From: an uncultured Bacteroidales bacterium
GTDB lineage: Bacteria; Bacteroidota; Bacteroidia; Bacteroidales; Tenuifilaceae
Reading direction: 5' to 3'
DNA: 64,000 nucleotides
Assembly (NCBI GenBank): GCA_937926785.1
Contig: CALBBQ010000008.1
Span: forward strand, 27,816 to 91,815
Each line of letters starts with the position of its first letter. The stretch's first letter is position 1. Positions 1 to 9,900 of this stretch are shown here, piece by piece. Below the pieces are notes generated by a model. It made no database searches, was not told the DNA's origin, and saw nothing but the letters and a program-made list of their open reading frames with translations. A program made the translations under genes and the position numbers.

Positions 1-314
1 ACCTCCACGCCTAACTCCTTGCTAAAGTAGTCGAACATCCACACGTCGTGGTTGCCGGTGAAGAAGTGAACCGGTACGCCCGCATCGGTGAGCTGTGCAA
101 TACGGCCAAGAAAACGGGTGTACCCACGGGGTACAACCCGACGGTATTCGAACCAAAAATCGAAGATGTCGCCAAGCAGGTAGAGTTCAGCGCAATCGTT
201 CATAATTGAGTCGAGCCAGGTGTTGAATAGCTTTTCGCGCGGCAGGCTTTGCTCCTGGTTCGGAAGTCCCAGATGCAGGTCCGATGCAAAGTAAATCTTT
301 TTACCCTGGCTCAT
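1..314 (-). CDS. lpxH: UDP-2,3-diacylglucosamine diphosphatase (LpxH family), N-terminal part, cut by window edge
   Basis: This is a calcineurin-like metallophosphoesterase of the lipid A pathway. LpxH cleaves UDP-2,3-diacylglucosamine to lipid X and UMP at the inner membrane. About 104 residues are visible from the ATG at 314; the rest lies beyond position 1. The metal-binding signatures are present in order: DLHLG (D12, H14), GDIFDFW (G48-W54) and GNHD (residues 87-90). FDFW after the second motif and the W at residue 92 point to the UDP-diacylglucosamine hydrolases rather than to general phosphoesterases. The next gene on the same strand ends 7 bases upstream of this start, so the two are probably co-transcribed. 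The family is clear; LpxH rather than a close paralogue is likely but unproven on a partial protein. Confidence 0.85.
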   Translation of the reverse strand, partial: MSQGKKIYFASDLHLGLPNQEQSLPREKLFNTWLDSIMNDCAELYLLGDIFDFWFEYRRVVPRGYTRFLGRIAQLTDAGVPVHFFTGNHDVWMFDYFSKELGVE

Positions 315-321
315 TGGCTTT

Positions 322-1485
322 TTACTTACTTAGGTAGTTTTCCAAAGCTTTCTGAAGATTAGCGCCGTAAAGGTTTTTACCAATAATATTGAAGTCTCTG
401 CCTATTAGATAGTTGGCGGGTAGCTGCCGCACGTTGTAAAAGATTGCTGCTTTTGAGTTGGTCGGGTCCTCCTCCCTGACACAAAGCCAGGGTAGGTTGG
501 CATTGTCGATGTAGTTTAGCCAACCATCGCGGGATGGGTCAAACGAAATTTGGTAAACCTCAAATCCTTTAGATTTGAACTTCTTATAAATTTCAATCAG
601 CTCACGGTTATCCAGCAGGCTGGCGGTATTCTCGCTGGTGAAGAAGTCCAGAAGAATAACTTTCCCTTTAAGCGATGAAAGCGAAATGTTTTTGCCGTTC
701 TTGTCGGGGATGTTGAGGTCGGGAATGGGCATCTCAGCGTTCTGGATGAGATTCTGAAACTTCGCATTGGCTATAGCTCGTTCAATGTTTTTAATGTCTT
801 CGAGCATTCCTTTGGTATAGTTCGACTCGGGGTAGATTACTTTCCATGCCGACGCCACCATTTTGATGAGTAGCAGGTCGTCGGAGCTATCGAAAACGTA
901 AAGGTTATCGTTATACTTTTGGTACAGCGCCATGATGCTTGCCTTTGACATCGGGTTTTCCCAGATGAATTTGCTCAGCTCTTCCTTCACCCTGTTGCGT
1001 TCCATTTCAAATTCCTTGTTGATAGCTTCGCGTTCACTATTGCTTTCAGCATTTAAGTACTTCTTGGTTAGCTCATCCACTTTAGACTTCGATTTTGAAA
1101 AGGTTTTGGTTAGCCACTGTACCTTTTTCGATCCCTCTGAACCGCTAACCTGGTAATCGAGCACCTTGCTCAAATCCATTGTAACGTTTATTCTTTCCCC
1201 CTTCGAAGCAAGAATTGTTATTGCTTTCCCGTCTTTTGTGCTGAATGCATAGAACTCTGGTTCTTCGCCTTGCTTCAGCTTGAATCGTTTTATGCTTTCG
1301 CCTGCCGATATCTTCACGGAGTCGAGCTTAATGGTCTTGTTAAATTCAATTCTGCTTAATGTTAAAACATCCTTTTCGGGGCTTGTTATTTTAACGCTCA
1401 CCACAACGGTGTCCTTACTGGTGCAGCCTGAAATAAAAGCAATACTTAAAATCAGCAAAAAATACTTAAAACGCATGTTCTTCAT
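322..1485 (-). CDS. TlpA-like thioredoxin-fold lipoprotein lacking the CXXC active site
   Basis: This lipoprotein has a DUF4369-like N-terminal half and a C-terminal AhpC/TSA/TlpA thioredoxin fold. I chose the ATG at 1485, giving MKNMRFKYF, then a hydrophobic stretch and the lipobox ISGC at about residue 21. The longer reading frame begins upstream of the -7 promoter element. An alternative ATG lies at 1476. The thioredoxin domain starts after SLSSLKGKVILLDFF, but the position normally held by WCxxC reads SENTAS, so the usual redox cysteines are absent. The fold should therefore bind or scaffold rather than reduce disulfides. It lies 7 bases upstream of lpxH on the same strand. The exact role is unknown. 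Confidence 0.8.
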   Translation of the reverse strand: MKNMRFKYFLLILSIAFISGCTSKDTVVVSVKITSPEKDVLTLSRIEFNKTIKLDSVKISAGESIKRFKLKQGEEPEFYAFSTKDGKAITILASKGERINVTMDLSKVLDYQVSGSEGSKKVQWLTKTFSKSKSKVDELTKKYLNAESNSEREAINKEFEMERNRVKEELSKFIWENPMSKASIMALYQKYNDNLYVFDSSDDLLLIKMVASAWKVIYPESNYTKGMLEDIKNIERAIANAKFQNLIQNAEMPIPDLNIPDKNGKNISLSSLKGKVILLDFFTSENTASLLDNRELIEIYKKFKSKGFEVYQISFDPSRDGWLNYIDNANLPWLCVREEDPTNSKAAIFYNVRQLPANYLIGRDFNIIGKNLYGANLQKALENYLSK

Positions 1486-1500
1486 GATTTTGTTTGCATG

Positions 1501-1508
1501 CAAATTTA
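1501..1508 (-). promoter_or_regulatory. -7 promoter element of the TlpA-like gene
   Basis: TAAATTTG on the minus strand matches the Bacteroidota -7 consensus TAnnTTTG. It lies 16 bases upstream of the ATG at 1485, which supports that start. No clear -33 TTTG is visible. Confidence 0.5.
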
Positions 1509-1598
1509 GGTAAACTTTGCAATTTAACTCATCGCTTTTTACATGATATACCAATTTAGTTGCAATTTTGTAAATGTGATACTGAAATTTTGGAGTTT

Positions 1599-2720
1599 AT
1601 GCATAACAAACCTGAGGGTTCCTTCATAAGCTACTTCAGCAATCTGGTAAAGACAAATGGCGGTATAAACCTTGCCCAGGGTATTCCTGGCTTTCAACCA
1701 CCGGAAGCGCTAATAGGCATTTTAAAAGATGTAGCCACCTCAGAATGCCACCAGTATGCGCCAGGAATAGGAAACTTACAACTCCGGTCGCTGGTTGAAC
1801 AGCATTATGGCGTTGACCACGAAAATTTACTGATCGTTCAAGGGGCCACCGAGGGGCTTTCGCTGGTATATACCTATGTAATGACCATTCTAGGAGGTTC
1901 ATTCGTCGTTCTCTCATTCGATCCTGCTTACGAAAGCTACAGCCGGTTGCCGGGTATTTTTGGTCAAAATTTTATACCATTCCCTCTGGTTAACGATGAA
2001 CACGTGGATTTTGAAAACCTGGCTGAGGTGATAAGGCAGAATGGGGTTAAACTTGTTTTTATCAGTTCACCTGGCAACCCCTTTGGTAAGGTCTGGACAA
2101 AGAGTGAAATGGACCAGCTACTGGGACTTTCTGAACAGCTCAATTTCTTTGTGGTGTTCGATTCGGTTTATGAGGAATTGTATTTTAGTGACAAACCTTA
2201 TATTCCTTTGGATAGGCTGTTCGAGAAGCTATTCATAGTAAGCAGCTTTTCCAAATCGCTGTGTATTACCGGATGGCGGGTAGGCTATGTTCTCCATCAT
2301 GCTTCGCATGCTAAGGCCATCAGGGCTGTTCATGATTATATAGGCCTTTGCGCACCAAGCGTTATGCAGCAGGCTTTGGCGCTCTACCTTGCCTGTAACC
2401 ATTACGGTGCCGAGTATATGGCCGATATCAGGCAAAAGGTGAAGGAGTCCTTCGAGGAGTTAAAGCGGGTTCTGCTAGATTTGCGTTTCACAGTTCCTGA
2501 AATTGATGGTGGTTGTTTTATTTGGGCTAAGCTGCCCGAACCCTTTACCGATGGCTTTCAGTTTGCATCGGATCTCTACCACGCCAAAGGGGTGGCTGTG
2601 ATTCCGGGTGAACATTTCAGCTCCGCAAAGGTTCGCTGGGTGCGTCTTAACGTAGCCAGACCTTTAGAAGAAATTATTTTAGCTGGGGCAAGAATGGTTG
2701 AATTCGTCGGTAAGCAATGA
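1599..2720 (+). CDS. PLP-dependent class I/II aminotransferase (methionine/kynurenine aminotransferase-like)
   Basis: This is a fold-type I aminotransferase of about 373 residues. In the longer frame (TTG start at 1560) the PLP signature is seen in order: N173 in SSPGNPFG, D201 and Y204 in FDSVYEE, the Schiff-base lysine K232 in SSFSKS, and R240 in GWRVGY. The C-terminal substrate-carboxylate arginine region is RWVRLN. The INLAQGIPGF start and overall pattern resemble the YbdL/kynurenine aminotransferase group, which in Bacteroidota often acts in methionine salvage. I prefer the ATG at 1599 over the TTG. The last codons overlap the next gene as ATGA, indicating translational coupling. Substrate is inferred only. 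Confidence 0.8.
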   Translation: MHNKPEGSFISYFSNLVKTNGGINLAQGIPGFQPPEALIGILKDVATSECHQYAPGIGNLQLRSLVEQHYGVDHENLLIVQGATEGLSLVYTYVMTILGGSFVVLSFDPAYESYSRLPGIFGQNFIPFPLVNDEHVDFENLAEVIRQNGVKLVFISSPGNPFGKVWTKSEMDQLLGLSEQLNFFVVFDSVYEELYFSDKPYIPLDRLFEKLFIVSSFSKSLCITGWRVGYVLHHASHAKAIRAVHDYIGLCAPSVMQQALALYLACNHYGAEYMADIRQKVKESFEELKRVLLDLRFTVPEIDGGCFIWAKLPEPFTDGFQFASDLYHAKGVAVIPGEHFSSAKVRWVRLNVARPLEEIILAGARMVEFVGKQ

Positions 2721-3829
2721 TAGGTTTCTCATTCATACTAGTTTTGCTCTATGTGTTCGCCATACTTTGGCTATTATTAGGGTTGCTGGGCAACAACTGG
2801 GTGGGAGATGAGGGTGTGGCTGTTCAGGAAGTAAATGGAATCTCTGTGATAGTTGCCTTCAGGAATGAATCCGAGAGCTTGCCTGGGTTGCTTGGGTCGC
2901 TCCAATCGCAGGATTTTCCTGATCACTTATGGGAGGCCATACTAGTTGATGATGGCTCAACCGATTGCGGCCCAGAGCTGTTGAGTGAGTATGCCCAACA
3001 GTTACCTATAAAATTATTGAAGCTAAGAGAGAATCGATTTGGTAAAAAGCAGGCAATTCTATTGGGCCTATCCCAGGCTAAGTTTAACACAATTGTTTTT
3101 ACCGATGCCGATTGCACTCACCCTCCACAATGGCTTAGCACCATTGCTGCACAGATGGATTACATCGATTTTTTGCAGGGAAATGTGAAACCCTTGGCGA
3201 GTAGCAGAAGTGTGGTTTCTTGGTTCGAGGCGTTAGACTATGCTGCGCTTATGGCCGTTTCGGCCGGTTCCTTTGGTATGGGAAGGCCCGTTATTGCCTC
3301 CTCGGCCAACTTGGCCATTAAGCGATCTTTGATTAAGGTTGACGAGCGTACTATTAGGGCCGATGTACCATCGGGCGACGACATGTTTCTACTTCACCAT
3401 GCCAAAACCATTCCAGGTTTGAGGCTAGGTTTTAAAGCATTGCAGCATTTGGCTGTGGAAACTTCATTTACGGGAGGATTCAAGGGTTTTATCGAACGAC
3501 GTGCTCGTTGGGCCTCAAAGGCATCTGCTTATACAGATATTGATACCATTCTGCTTGCTTCTTTGGTTTTTGCCCTGAATTTCTGGATAGTTTTGCTGCT
3601 TTTTGCTACAGTTTCAGGGTTTGTTGGGTCAGGTGTGCTTTTATCGTTATGGCTCGTAAAAATGGTTACGGATTTCGTATTCCTATCCACCTTTCTGTTT
3701 AAAACACACCAGCAAAAGCTCTTGCTGGTTTTTGTACCTTTACAGCTCATTTACCCGTTATACATAACTTTTTCGGCCATAGCCGGATTACTAATCGGAG
3801 TAACTTGGAAAGGAAGAACGATAGATTAG
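2717..3829 (+). CDS. Family 2 glycosyltransferase with N- and C-terminal membrane segments
   Basis: This is a processive-type GT2 enzyme that would use a nucleotide sugar at the inner face of the membrane. A membrane helix spans about residues 3-25. It is followed by the GT-A signatures: VDDGSTD (D78, D79), TDADC (residues 129-133, metal-binding DxD), SGDDMFL (acceptor-binding ED/DD) and RRARW (the Q/RxxRW equivalent). Two or three hydrophobic helices fill the C-terminus (about 280-365). Length is normal for the cellulose-synthase-like group. The start overlaps the previous stop codon and the next gene starts inside its end, so three genes form a tight run although their functions look unrelated. 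The sugar and product cannot be told. Confidence 0.82.
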   Translation: MIGFSFILVLLYVFAILWLLLGLLGNNWVGDEGVAVQEVNGISVIVAFRNESESLPGLLGSLQSQDFPDHLWEAILVDDGSTDCGPELLSEYAQQLPIKLLKLRENRFGKKQAILLGLSQAKFNTIVFTDADCTHPPQWLSTIAAQMDYIDFLQGNVKPLASSRSVVSWFEALDYAALMAVSAGSFGMGRPVIASSANLAIKRSLIKVDERTIRADVPSGDDMFLLHHAKTIPGLRLGFKALQHLAVETSFTGGFKGFIERRARWASKASAYTDIDTILLASLVFALNFWIVLLLFATVSGFVGSGVLLSLWLVKMVTDFVFLSTFLFKTHQQKLLLVFVPLQLIYPLYITFSAIAGLLIGVTWKGRTID

Positions 3830-5046
3830 CAGAGCTTTCCCGTAGCGGCTCACCTATGCGTATTGCCATGCGCAGGCTGCTTGCCGATAGGCTGGCAGTT
3901 TCTTCAATAATTTTTATCGCTATGGTTGCCCTCATAGCCATGCTGGGCTACGCTATTGCTCCCGATAGCACCCCTTTTGCAAATAACCAACACCTGCAGC
4001 TGGCTACGCTCAGGCCCGGCACTCAAGTAAAATTTCTTCGTGCTCTAAAACAGTACGATGTTAAGCATCGGGGATTTTTTGGTAAACTAGTTTACGGGCA
4101 GGAATCCGGTTTCGTGGAAATTCCTGTTGATAGTATCCGCTTCCATGGATTCAGTGTTTTTGCCACCGAGTTTAACCCTGATGCCAATGGCGATGTTATT
4201 GTTCATGAGTTTAGCCTGCCGGAACTGCTTTTTCGGCTCGATCCCAAAAATAAGTTTAGAGTAGAAACCGATACTATTACTGTATTTCAGCAGAATGGAC
4301 AATTGACAAAGATTAGCGTTACCGATGCTCAACGAGTGGTTCTGCAGAAAAACCTTGTTACCCGCAGATATCTTTTGGGAACCGATAGGTTTGGCCGCGA
4401 CTTGCTAAGCCGATTGATTATTGGAGCCCGTATTTCGCTATCGGTTGGGTTTATTGCCGTGGGCATTGCCCTAGTAATTGGTATTTTCCTGGGGGCGCTG
4501 GCGGGCTTTGCCCGTGGATTGGTGGACGATGCCATCATGTGGTTGGTTAACGTGGTGTGGTCGGTGCCCACATTGCTCATGGTTATTGCTTTAACTATGG
4601 TTATTGGAAAGGGATTTTGGCAAATCTTCGTGGCAGTGGGACTTACCATGTGGGTAGATATGGCTCGAGTGGTTCGCGGACAGGTACTGAGCGTGAGAGA
4701 GAAGGAGTATGTTGAGGCGGCTAAGGTGCTAGGCCTGGGAAAGTGGCGGATCATTTTTCGCCATGTGTTGCCAAACATTCTGGCTCCGGTGATAATTGTT
4801 TCAGCCAGTAACTTTTCCACAGCCATCCTGCTCGAGGCAGGGTTGAGCTTTCTGGGGATTGGCGTTCAACCCCCGGCACCCTCCTGGGGCACCATGATTC
4901 GCGACCATTACGGTTACATTATCATGGACAAGGCATACCTTGCGTTAATACCCGGCTTTGCCATGATGCTTATTGTGCTGGCTTTTAACCTTCTTGGCAA
5001 TAGTTTGCGCGATGCCCTAGACCCTCGCGAAATAGAAAAGGCCTAG
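3805..5046 (+). CDS. OppC/DppC-type ABC transporter permease with a long periplasmic insert
   Basis: This is an inner-membrane permease subunit of a peptide/nickel-type ABC importer. The N-terminal OppC_N segment has one membrane helix (about residues 30-52). The BPD_transp_1 domain follows from about residue 205, with the EAA loop EAAKVLGLGKWRIIFRHVLP that contacts the ATPase. Between them lies a roughly 150-residue extracytoplasmic insert, which makes the protein longer (413 residues) than the usual 300. The frame opens with TTG at 3805, overlapping the glycosyltransferase by 25 bases; the ATG at 3856 is an equally good start. No ATPase, second permease or binding protein is visible nearby, so its partners must be encoded elsewhere. 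Confidence 0.83.
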   Translation: MERKNDRLAELSRSGSPMRIAMRRLLADRLAVSSIIFIAMVALIAMLGYAIAPDSTPFANNQHLQLATLRPGTQVKFLRALKQYDVKHRGFFGKLVYGQESGFVEIPVDSIRFHGFSVFATEFNPDANGDVIVHEFSLPELLFRLDPKNKFRVETDTITVFQQNGQLTKISVTDAQRVVLQKNLVTRRYLLGTDRFGRDLLSRLIIGARISLSVGFIAVGIALVIGIFLGALAGFARGLVDDAIMWLVNVVWSVPTLLMVIALTMVIGKGFWQIFVAVGLTMWVDMARVVRGQVLSVREKEYVEAAKVLGLGKWRIIFRHVLPNILAPVIIVSASNFSTAILLEAGLSFLGIGVQPPAPSWGTMIRDHYGYIIMDKAYLALIPGFAMMLIVLAFNLLGNSLRDALDPREIEKA

Positions 5047-5059
5047 CTTTACTAGGCCT
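5035..5059 (-). terminator. Terminator of lysS (hairpin shared with the convergent permease gene)
   Basis: A perfect 8-bp stem (AGGCCTAG at 5039-5046, CTAGGCCT at 5052-5059) encloses a 5-base loop. On the minus strand it is followed by TTTT at 5038-5035, so it fits termination of lysS. The + strand has no T run. Confidence 0.7.
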
Positions 5060-5085
5060 ATAACTCCGAATTAGGTCTATACTGT

Positions 5086-6810
5086 TTACTCCACCCAATG
5101 TTTTACATCGTCTATGGTGGGGTTTGCCAAGCCCAGCTTGTTTTTCTTGTTATAGCCGCAAAGGTCGTTAAAGAGCTTACCCGCTGCAGCGCCGCTCAGC
5201 GAGGCAACGGTGCTAAACCCCATTTTTTGCAGAACCGGAACCCATTCAGCAGGGATGCCCTTTTGGGCATAGGCTTCGGCGGGGTCCTTCTGGGGTTTCT
5301 TTTCGGGGCGCATTTGCGGGAAGAACAGTACATCCTGTATGGAGGGTTGGTTAGTCATGAACATTGTGAGGCGGTCAATCCCAATTCCCATGCCCGAGCA
5401 GGTGGGCATGCCGTACTCCAGTGCCCGAACAAAGTCCATATCAATATACATGGCTTCATCATCGCCACGCTCGCTTAGGCGAAGCTGTTCCTGGAAACGC
5501 TCCAGTTGGTCGATGGGGTCGTTCAGCTCACTGTAGGCGTTGCAGAGCTCCTTGCCGGCAACTATCAGCTCAAAGCGCTCGGTTAGCTCCGGGTTGTTCC
5601 GGTGGCGCTTGCACAGCGGCGACATCTCGATGGGATAGTCCATAATAAAGGTTGGCTGAACCAGGTGCTCCTCGCACTTTTCACCAAAAATGGCATCAAT
5701 CAGCTTGCCCTTACCCATGGTTTCGTCAACCTCAATATCCAGCTGCTTGCATATGGCTCTCAGCTCCTCTTCGGTTTTGCCGGTGATATCAACGCCGGCG
5801 TACTGTTTTATGGCTTCGGTCATGGTCATTCGACGGAAGGGGCGTTTAAAGTCGATCTCCTTGTCGCCAAAGGTGATTCTGGTAGTCCCATGAAGCGCCA
5901 GGGCTACCCGTTCCAGCATCTCCTCGGTGAAATCCATCATCCAGAAGTAGTCCTTGTAGGCCACGTATATTTCCATTACCGTGAATTCCGGGTTATGGGT
6001 ACGGTCCATCCCCTCGTTCCGGAAATCCTTGGCAAACTCATAAACTCCGTTGAAGCCACCTACAATCAATCGTTTTAGGTATAGCTCGTTAGCGATTCGC
6101 AGGTAGAGCGGTATATCTAGGGCGTTGTGGTGTGTTACAAAGGGGCGGGCCGCAGCACCACCGGGGATGGGCTGTAGTATTGGGGTTTCAACTTCAAGGT
6201 AGCCCTTGGAGTTGAAGAAATCGCGCATGGTGTTTATTATTTTGGTGCGCTTGATGAATACGTCGCGTATTCCGGGGTTTACTACAAGGTCAACATAGCG
6301 CTGGCGGTAGCGGAACTCCGGGTCAGTTACCGCATCGAACACCTGCCCGTCTTTCTCCTTTACAATTGGTAAGGGCCTGATTGACTTCGCCAGAACGGTT
6401 AGCTCACGCGCATGAACTGACTCCTCGCCCATGTTGGTGCGGAAAACAAATCCCTTGATACCAACTATATCGCCAATATCCAGTAGCTTTTTAAACACGG
6501 TGTTGTACAGGGTTTTATCTTCTCCGGGGCATATGTCGTCGCGTTTCACGTAAACCTGAATCTTGCCTTTCTCGTCCTGTAGCTCAAAGAAAGAAGCATT
6601 ACCCATGATACGACGAGCCATAATCCGGCCGGCAATGCATACCTCGGCCTGGTTTGCGCACATGTTCTCAAAATCGGCTAGGATATCGCCTGTGTTGTGG
6701 GTTACCGGGTACATGGCTGCAGGGTAGGGGTCTATGCCCAGCTTACGCAGCTCTTCAAGTGATTGCCGACGGATTATTTCCTGTTCGCTGAGTTCTTCGA
6801 ATAAAGCCAT
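5086..6810 (-). CDS. lysS: Lysyl-tRNA synthetase, class II
   Basis: LysRS charges tRNA-Lys using ATP in the cytoplasm. The N-terminal OB-fold anticodon domain (about residues 55-165) carries the [19 protein letters not shown] region. The class II catalytic core has motif 2 as [16 protein letters not shown] and motif 3 as [11 protein letters not shown]. The protein has 574 residues, about 70 more than the E. coli enzyme. The extra part is a C-terminal tail after MRPEKK that ends DDVKHWVE, which I believe is typical of Bacteroidota LysRS. A -7 element lies 26 bases upstream of the ATG, and a hairpin terminator lies downstream. It stands alone as a transcription unit. Confidence 0.97.
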   Translation of the reverse strand: MALFEELSEQEIIRRQSLEELRKLGIDPYPAAMYPVTHNTGDILADFENMCANQAEVCIAGRIMARRIMGNASFFELQDEKGKIQVYVKRDDICPGEDKTLYNTVFKKLLDIGDIVGIKGFVFRTNMGEESVHARELTVLAKSIRPLPIVKEKDGQVFDAVTDPEFRYRQRYVDLVVNPGIRDVFIKRTKIINTMRDFFNSKGYLEVETPILQPIPGGAAARPFVTHHNALDIPLYLRIANELYLKRLIVGGFNGVYEFAKDFRNEGMDRTHNPEFTVMEIYVAYKDYFWMMDFTEEMLERVALALHGTTRITFGDKEIDFKRPFRRMTMTEAIKQYAGVDITGKTEEELRAICKQLDIEVDETMGKGKLIDAIFGEKCEEHLVQPTFIMDYPIEMSPLCKRHRNNPELTERFELIVAGKELCNAYSELNDPIDQLERFQEQLRLSERGDDEAMYIDMDFVRALEYGMPTCSGMGIGIDRLTMFMTNQPSIQDVLFFPQMRPEKKPQKDPAEAYAQKGIPAEWVPVLQKMGFSTVASLSGAAAGKLFNDLCGYNKKNKLGLANPTIDDVKHWVE

Positions 6811-6836
6811 TGGTTAATCTGATTTTTTGCAACTTG

Positions 6837-6844
6837 CAAAAATA
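6837..6844 (-). promoter_or_regulatory. -7 promoter element of lysS
   Basis: TATTTTTG on the minus strand matches TAnnTTTG, 26 bases before the lysS ATG. No clear -33 partner is visible. Confidence 0.5.
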
Positions 6845-6875
6845 CAAGATATTTTGAAATGATATGGGTGGTATT

Positions 6876-6910
6876 AAAAAAACAAAGAGGGGCATAAACC
6901 CCTCTTTGTT
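6876..6910 (-). terminator. Rho-independent terminator of the RND efflux operon
   Basis: A 12-bp perfect stem (6881-6892 with 6899-6910) has a 6-base loop, followed on the minus strand by TTTTT. It sits 15 bases past the permease stop codon. Confidence 0.9.
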
Positions 6911-6924
6911 AGAACATGAAACTG

Positions 6925-9900
6925 CTAGTCGTGCAACCTATCTTTCTGACCAGTCCAAATCATGAATTTTTTCTGAAGGTTAACCGTTAATCGGTACATC
7001 ACCGGGACAATGATAAGGGTAAGGAACGTTGAGAAGGTTAGCCCAAAGATAATTGTCCACGATATCGGGCCCCAGAAAATCACATTATCACCCCCAAAGT
7101 AAAGGTCTGGTTTGAATTGGCTCAACGCACCGTAAAAGTCAAAGTTCATGCCTATAGCCATGGGTATCAAACCAAGTATGGTGGTTATGGCAGTCAGAAG
7201 AACAGGACGCAACCTGGTTTTACCGGCGGTAACCACGCATTCTGTTGCGTCTTTAACCGGAAGGAAAGCGCCTTCGGGAAGTCCTAGTTCAACCCGTCTC
7301 CGTTCTTTCAGTAAGCCAATGTAATCGATGAGTACAATGGCGTTGTTAACCACAATACCAGCAAGCGAAACCAGCCCAATGCCAGTCATCACCACCACAA
7401 AATCCATTTTAAATGTTGCTAACCCGCCAAAAACTCCAATGGTGCTGAACAGCACGCTGGTCATAATAATCAGTGGCCTGATGAGCGAGTTAAACTGGGT
7501 AACCAGAATTAGCAATATCAGAGCCAGAGCAATTAGCATGGCCCGTGTAAGGAACTCCATGGATTTTTGCTGTTCTTCCTGCTCACCGGTAAATGAAACG
7601 TTGTAACCTTCGGGCATGTCGAAGTTAGATAGGATCATCTTTAGCTGGTTGTTGATATTTGTCGCATTAAAACCTTTAATCACGTTGGAGTAAATGGTGA
7701 CAACACGTTTTTTATCCTTGCGCATCACTGAGCCGTAAGTGTTTGAGTACTCAAAGCTGGCAACAGCCGAAAGGGGGATTTGAATCATTCGCCCTTCTTC
7801 CATAAAACCGATTTTCTGGTTCATTATGTCTGCCAGGCTGTACCGATACCTGTCGGCATAACGGAGCTGGATGGAATAGTCGTCTTCACCCTCTTTAAAC
7901 TTCGAAATCTCTTTTCCGTATATGGCGGTTCTGATGGTTGATGCTATCTGCATAGTACTTAGCCCAAAACGGCGGGCTTTATCGCGGTCAATTTTTACAA
8001 TCAGTTCTGGTTTTCCTAACTCGATATCAATATTAAGCCCTTCAATGCCGGCTATGTTGTATGTATTAATGTAGCTAATTATTGAATCGGCCGTGGTGAT
8101 AAGGGTTTCAAAATCTTGCCCGCTGACTTCAATATTTATTGCCTTTCCTGCAGGAGGGCCCATCTGATTCTGGGTTATTGATAGTTTAACTCCCGGGTAC
8201 TTGTTGAGCAGTTCGTCATTCAGTTGTCTCATCACCTGGGAAGTGTTCACTCCTGCACGATCTTTAAAGTCAACAAAGGTAATGGTTGTTAAGCCCTTGT
8301 TGTATTGCGAACCGGTTAATGTCCACTTTTCGGGATCGCCCTTACCTACGGTAGTGAGCACCGATTTTACCGAATGCCTGCAGGGTGCAAGGATGCTATC
8401 GATATCCTGCTCAATGAGCATCATGATAGAATCGGTGGCGGTAAGGTCGCTACCTATGGGAAGTTCTGCAATGATGTTGATGTAGTTGGGGTCGCTCGAG
8501 GGGAAAAATTTAACCTCAGGGTTCCGGAATCCAAAGAAAATTATGGTGAAGATAAGGAGGAAGAAAGAACCAATGGTGATCCAAAGCGGACGCCGACCAT
8601 ACAAGCTGTAGGTAAGCGTTTTGGTGTAGACCTGTTCAAGCCAAACCAGAAAGTGGTATCGGAACCATCGCTCAACTTTATAGAAGAAAAAAGCATTCAG
8701 AAAAACAATTATTGCGAGAATGGTTAAAAGGTTAGCCACCAGATAGGCCCCGGCAATATAAAAGATCAGGGCGAAAATTGCTAGTATAGCTGCGGTTCGG
8801 TTTGCTTTACGTTTGTCCGGTGTATTGTCGTGCATTTCATCGCCATGCTTGATGAATGTTGCAGTTATTACAGGAATTATCACAAGGGCAACTGCCAGCG
8901 ATGAGGTTAGCACAATGATCAGCGTAACAGGCAGGTTTTTCATGAACTCACCGGTGATACCCTGCCAAAAGGCTAAGGGTAGGAATGCCGCCAGCGTGGT
9001 GGCCGTTGATGCAATAACGGGTATTGCGATTTCCCCCACAGCAAGGCGTGCCGCATCAAATGGTTTATACCCGTTATCAACAAACCTGTAGATATTTTCT
9101 ACCACTACTATGGCATTGTCAACAAGCATACCAAGCGCCAGGATGAGCGAGAAGAGGACAATCATGTTGATTTTGTATCCTATCAGGTTAATGACTATAA
9201 ACGATAGGAGCATGGATAGGGGAATGGATAAGCCTACGAATATGGCGTTGCGGGTACCCAAAAAGTAGAAAAGAACAAGCACTACCAGGATTACTCCAAG
9301 TATCATGCTGTTTTCCAGGTTCGATAGCTGCTTGCGGATGATATCGCTTTGGTCGTTTGTTATGGTTACCTCCAGGTTTGCTGGTATGGCTTTAGATTCC
9401 TGCGATTGCTTAAGGATAGCAAATATTTTATCGGTTGCGTTCAGCAGGTTCTCTCCGCTTTTTTTGACCACCTGAACCGAAACAACTGGTTTCCCGTTCA
9501 ATCGGGCTAGTGTTGTTGCCTCCTTATAGGAGTCCTTAACCTCGGCAACGTCGCGCAGATAAATGGTGCGGTCCTTCTCGCGCTTAACCGAGATTGCCTC
9601 AATCTCCTTGATGCTTTCAAACTCCCCTATAATACGAATTGAACGACGGGTTTTTCCAATACGGATATCGCCACCCGACATCGAAACGTTCTCGAACCGG
9701 ATGGCATTCTCTATATCGGTAAAACTTAGCCCCAGGGCTTCCAGCTTAACCATATCAACCTCAATCACTATTTCTCGATCTTCGATGCCCTGTACGTTAA
9801 CTTTGGAAACTTCCGGGATGGTTTCGATCTCATCCTCCAGGTGTTCAGCAAATCGCTTAAGTTCCTGAAGCGAGTAATCGCCGGAGAGGTTAATGTTGAT

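Noticed and set aside
4329..4826. 165-codon open frame on the minus strand inside the OppC-type permease gene
   Set aside because: It is antisense to a gene with clear ABC permease motifs and its product resembles no family.
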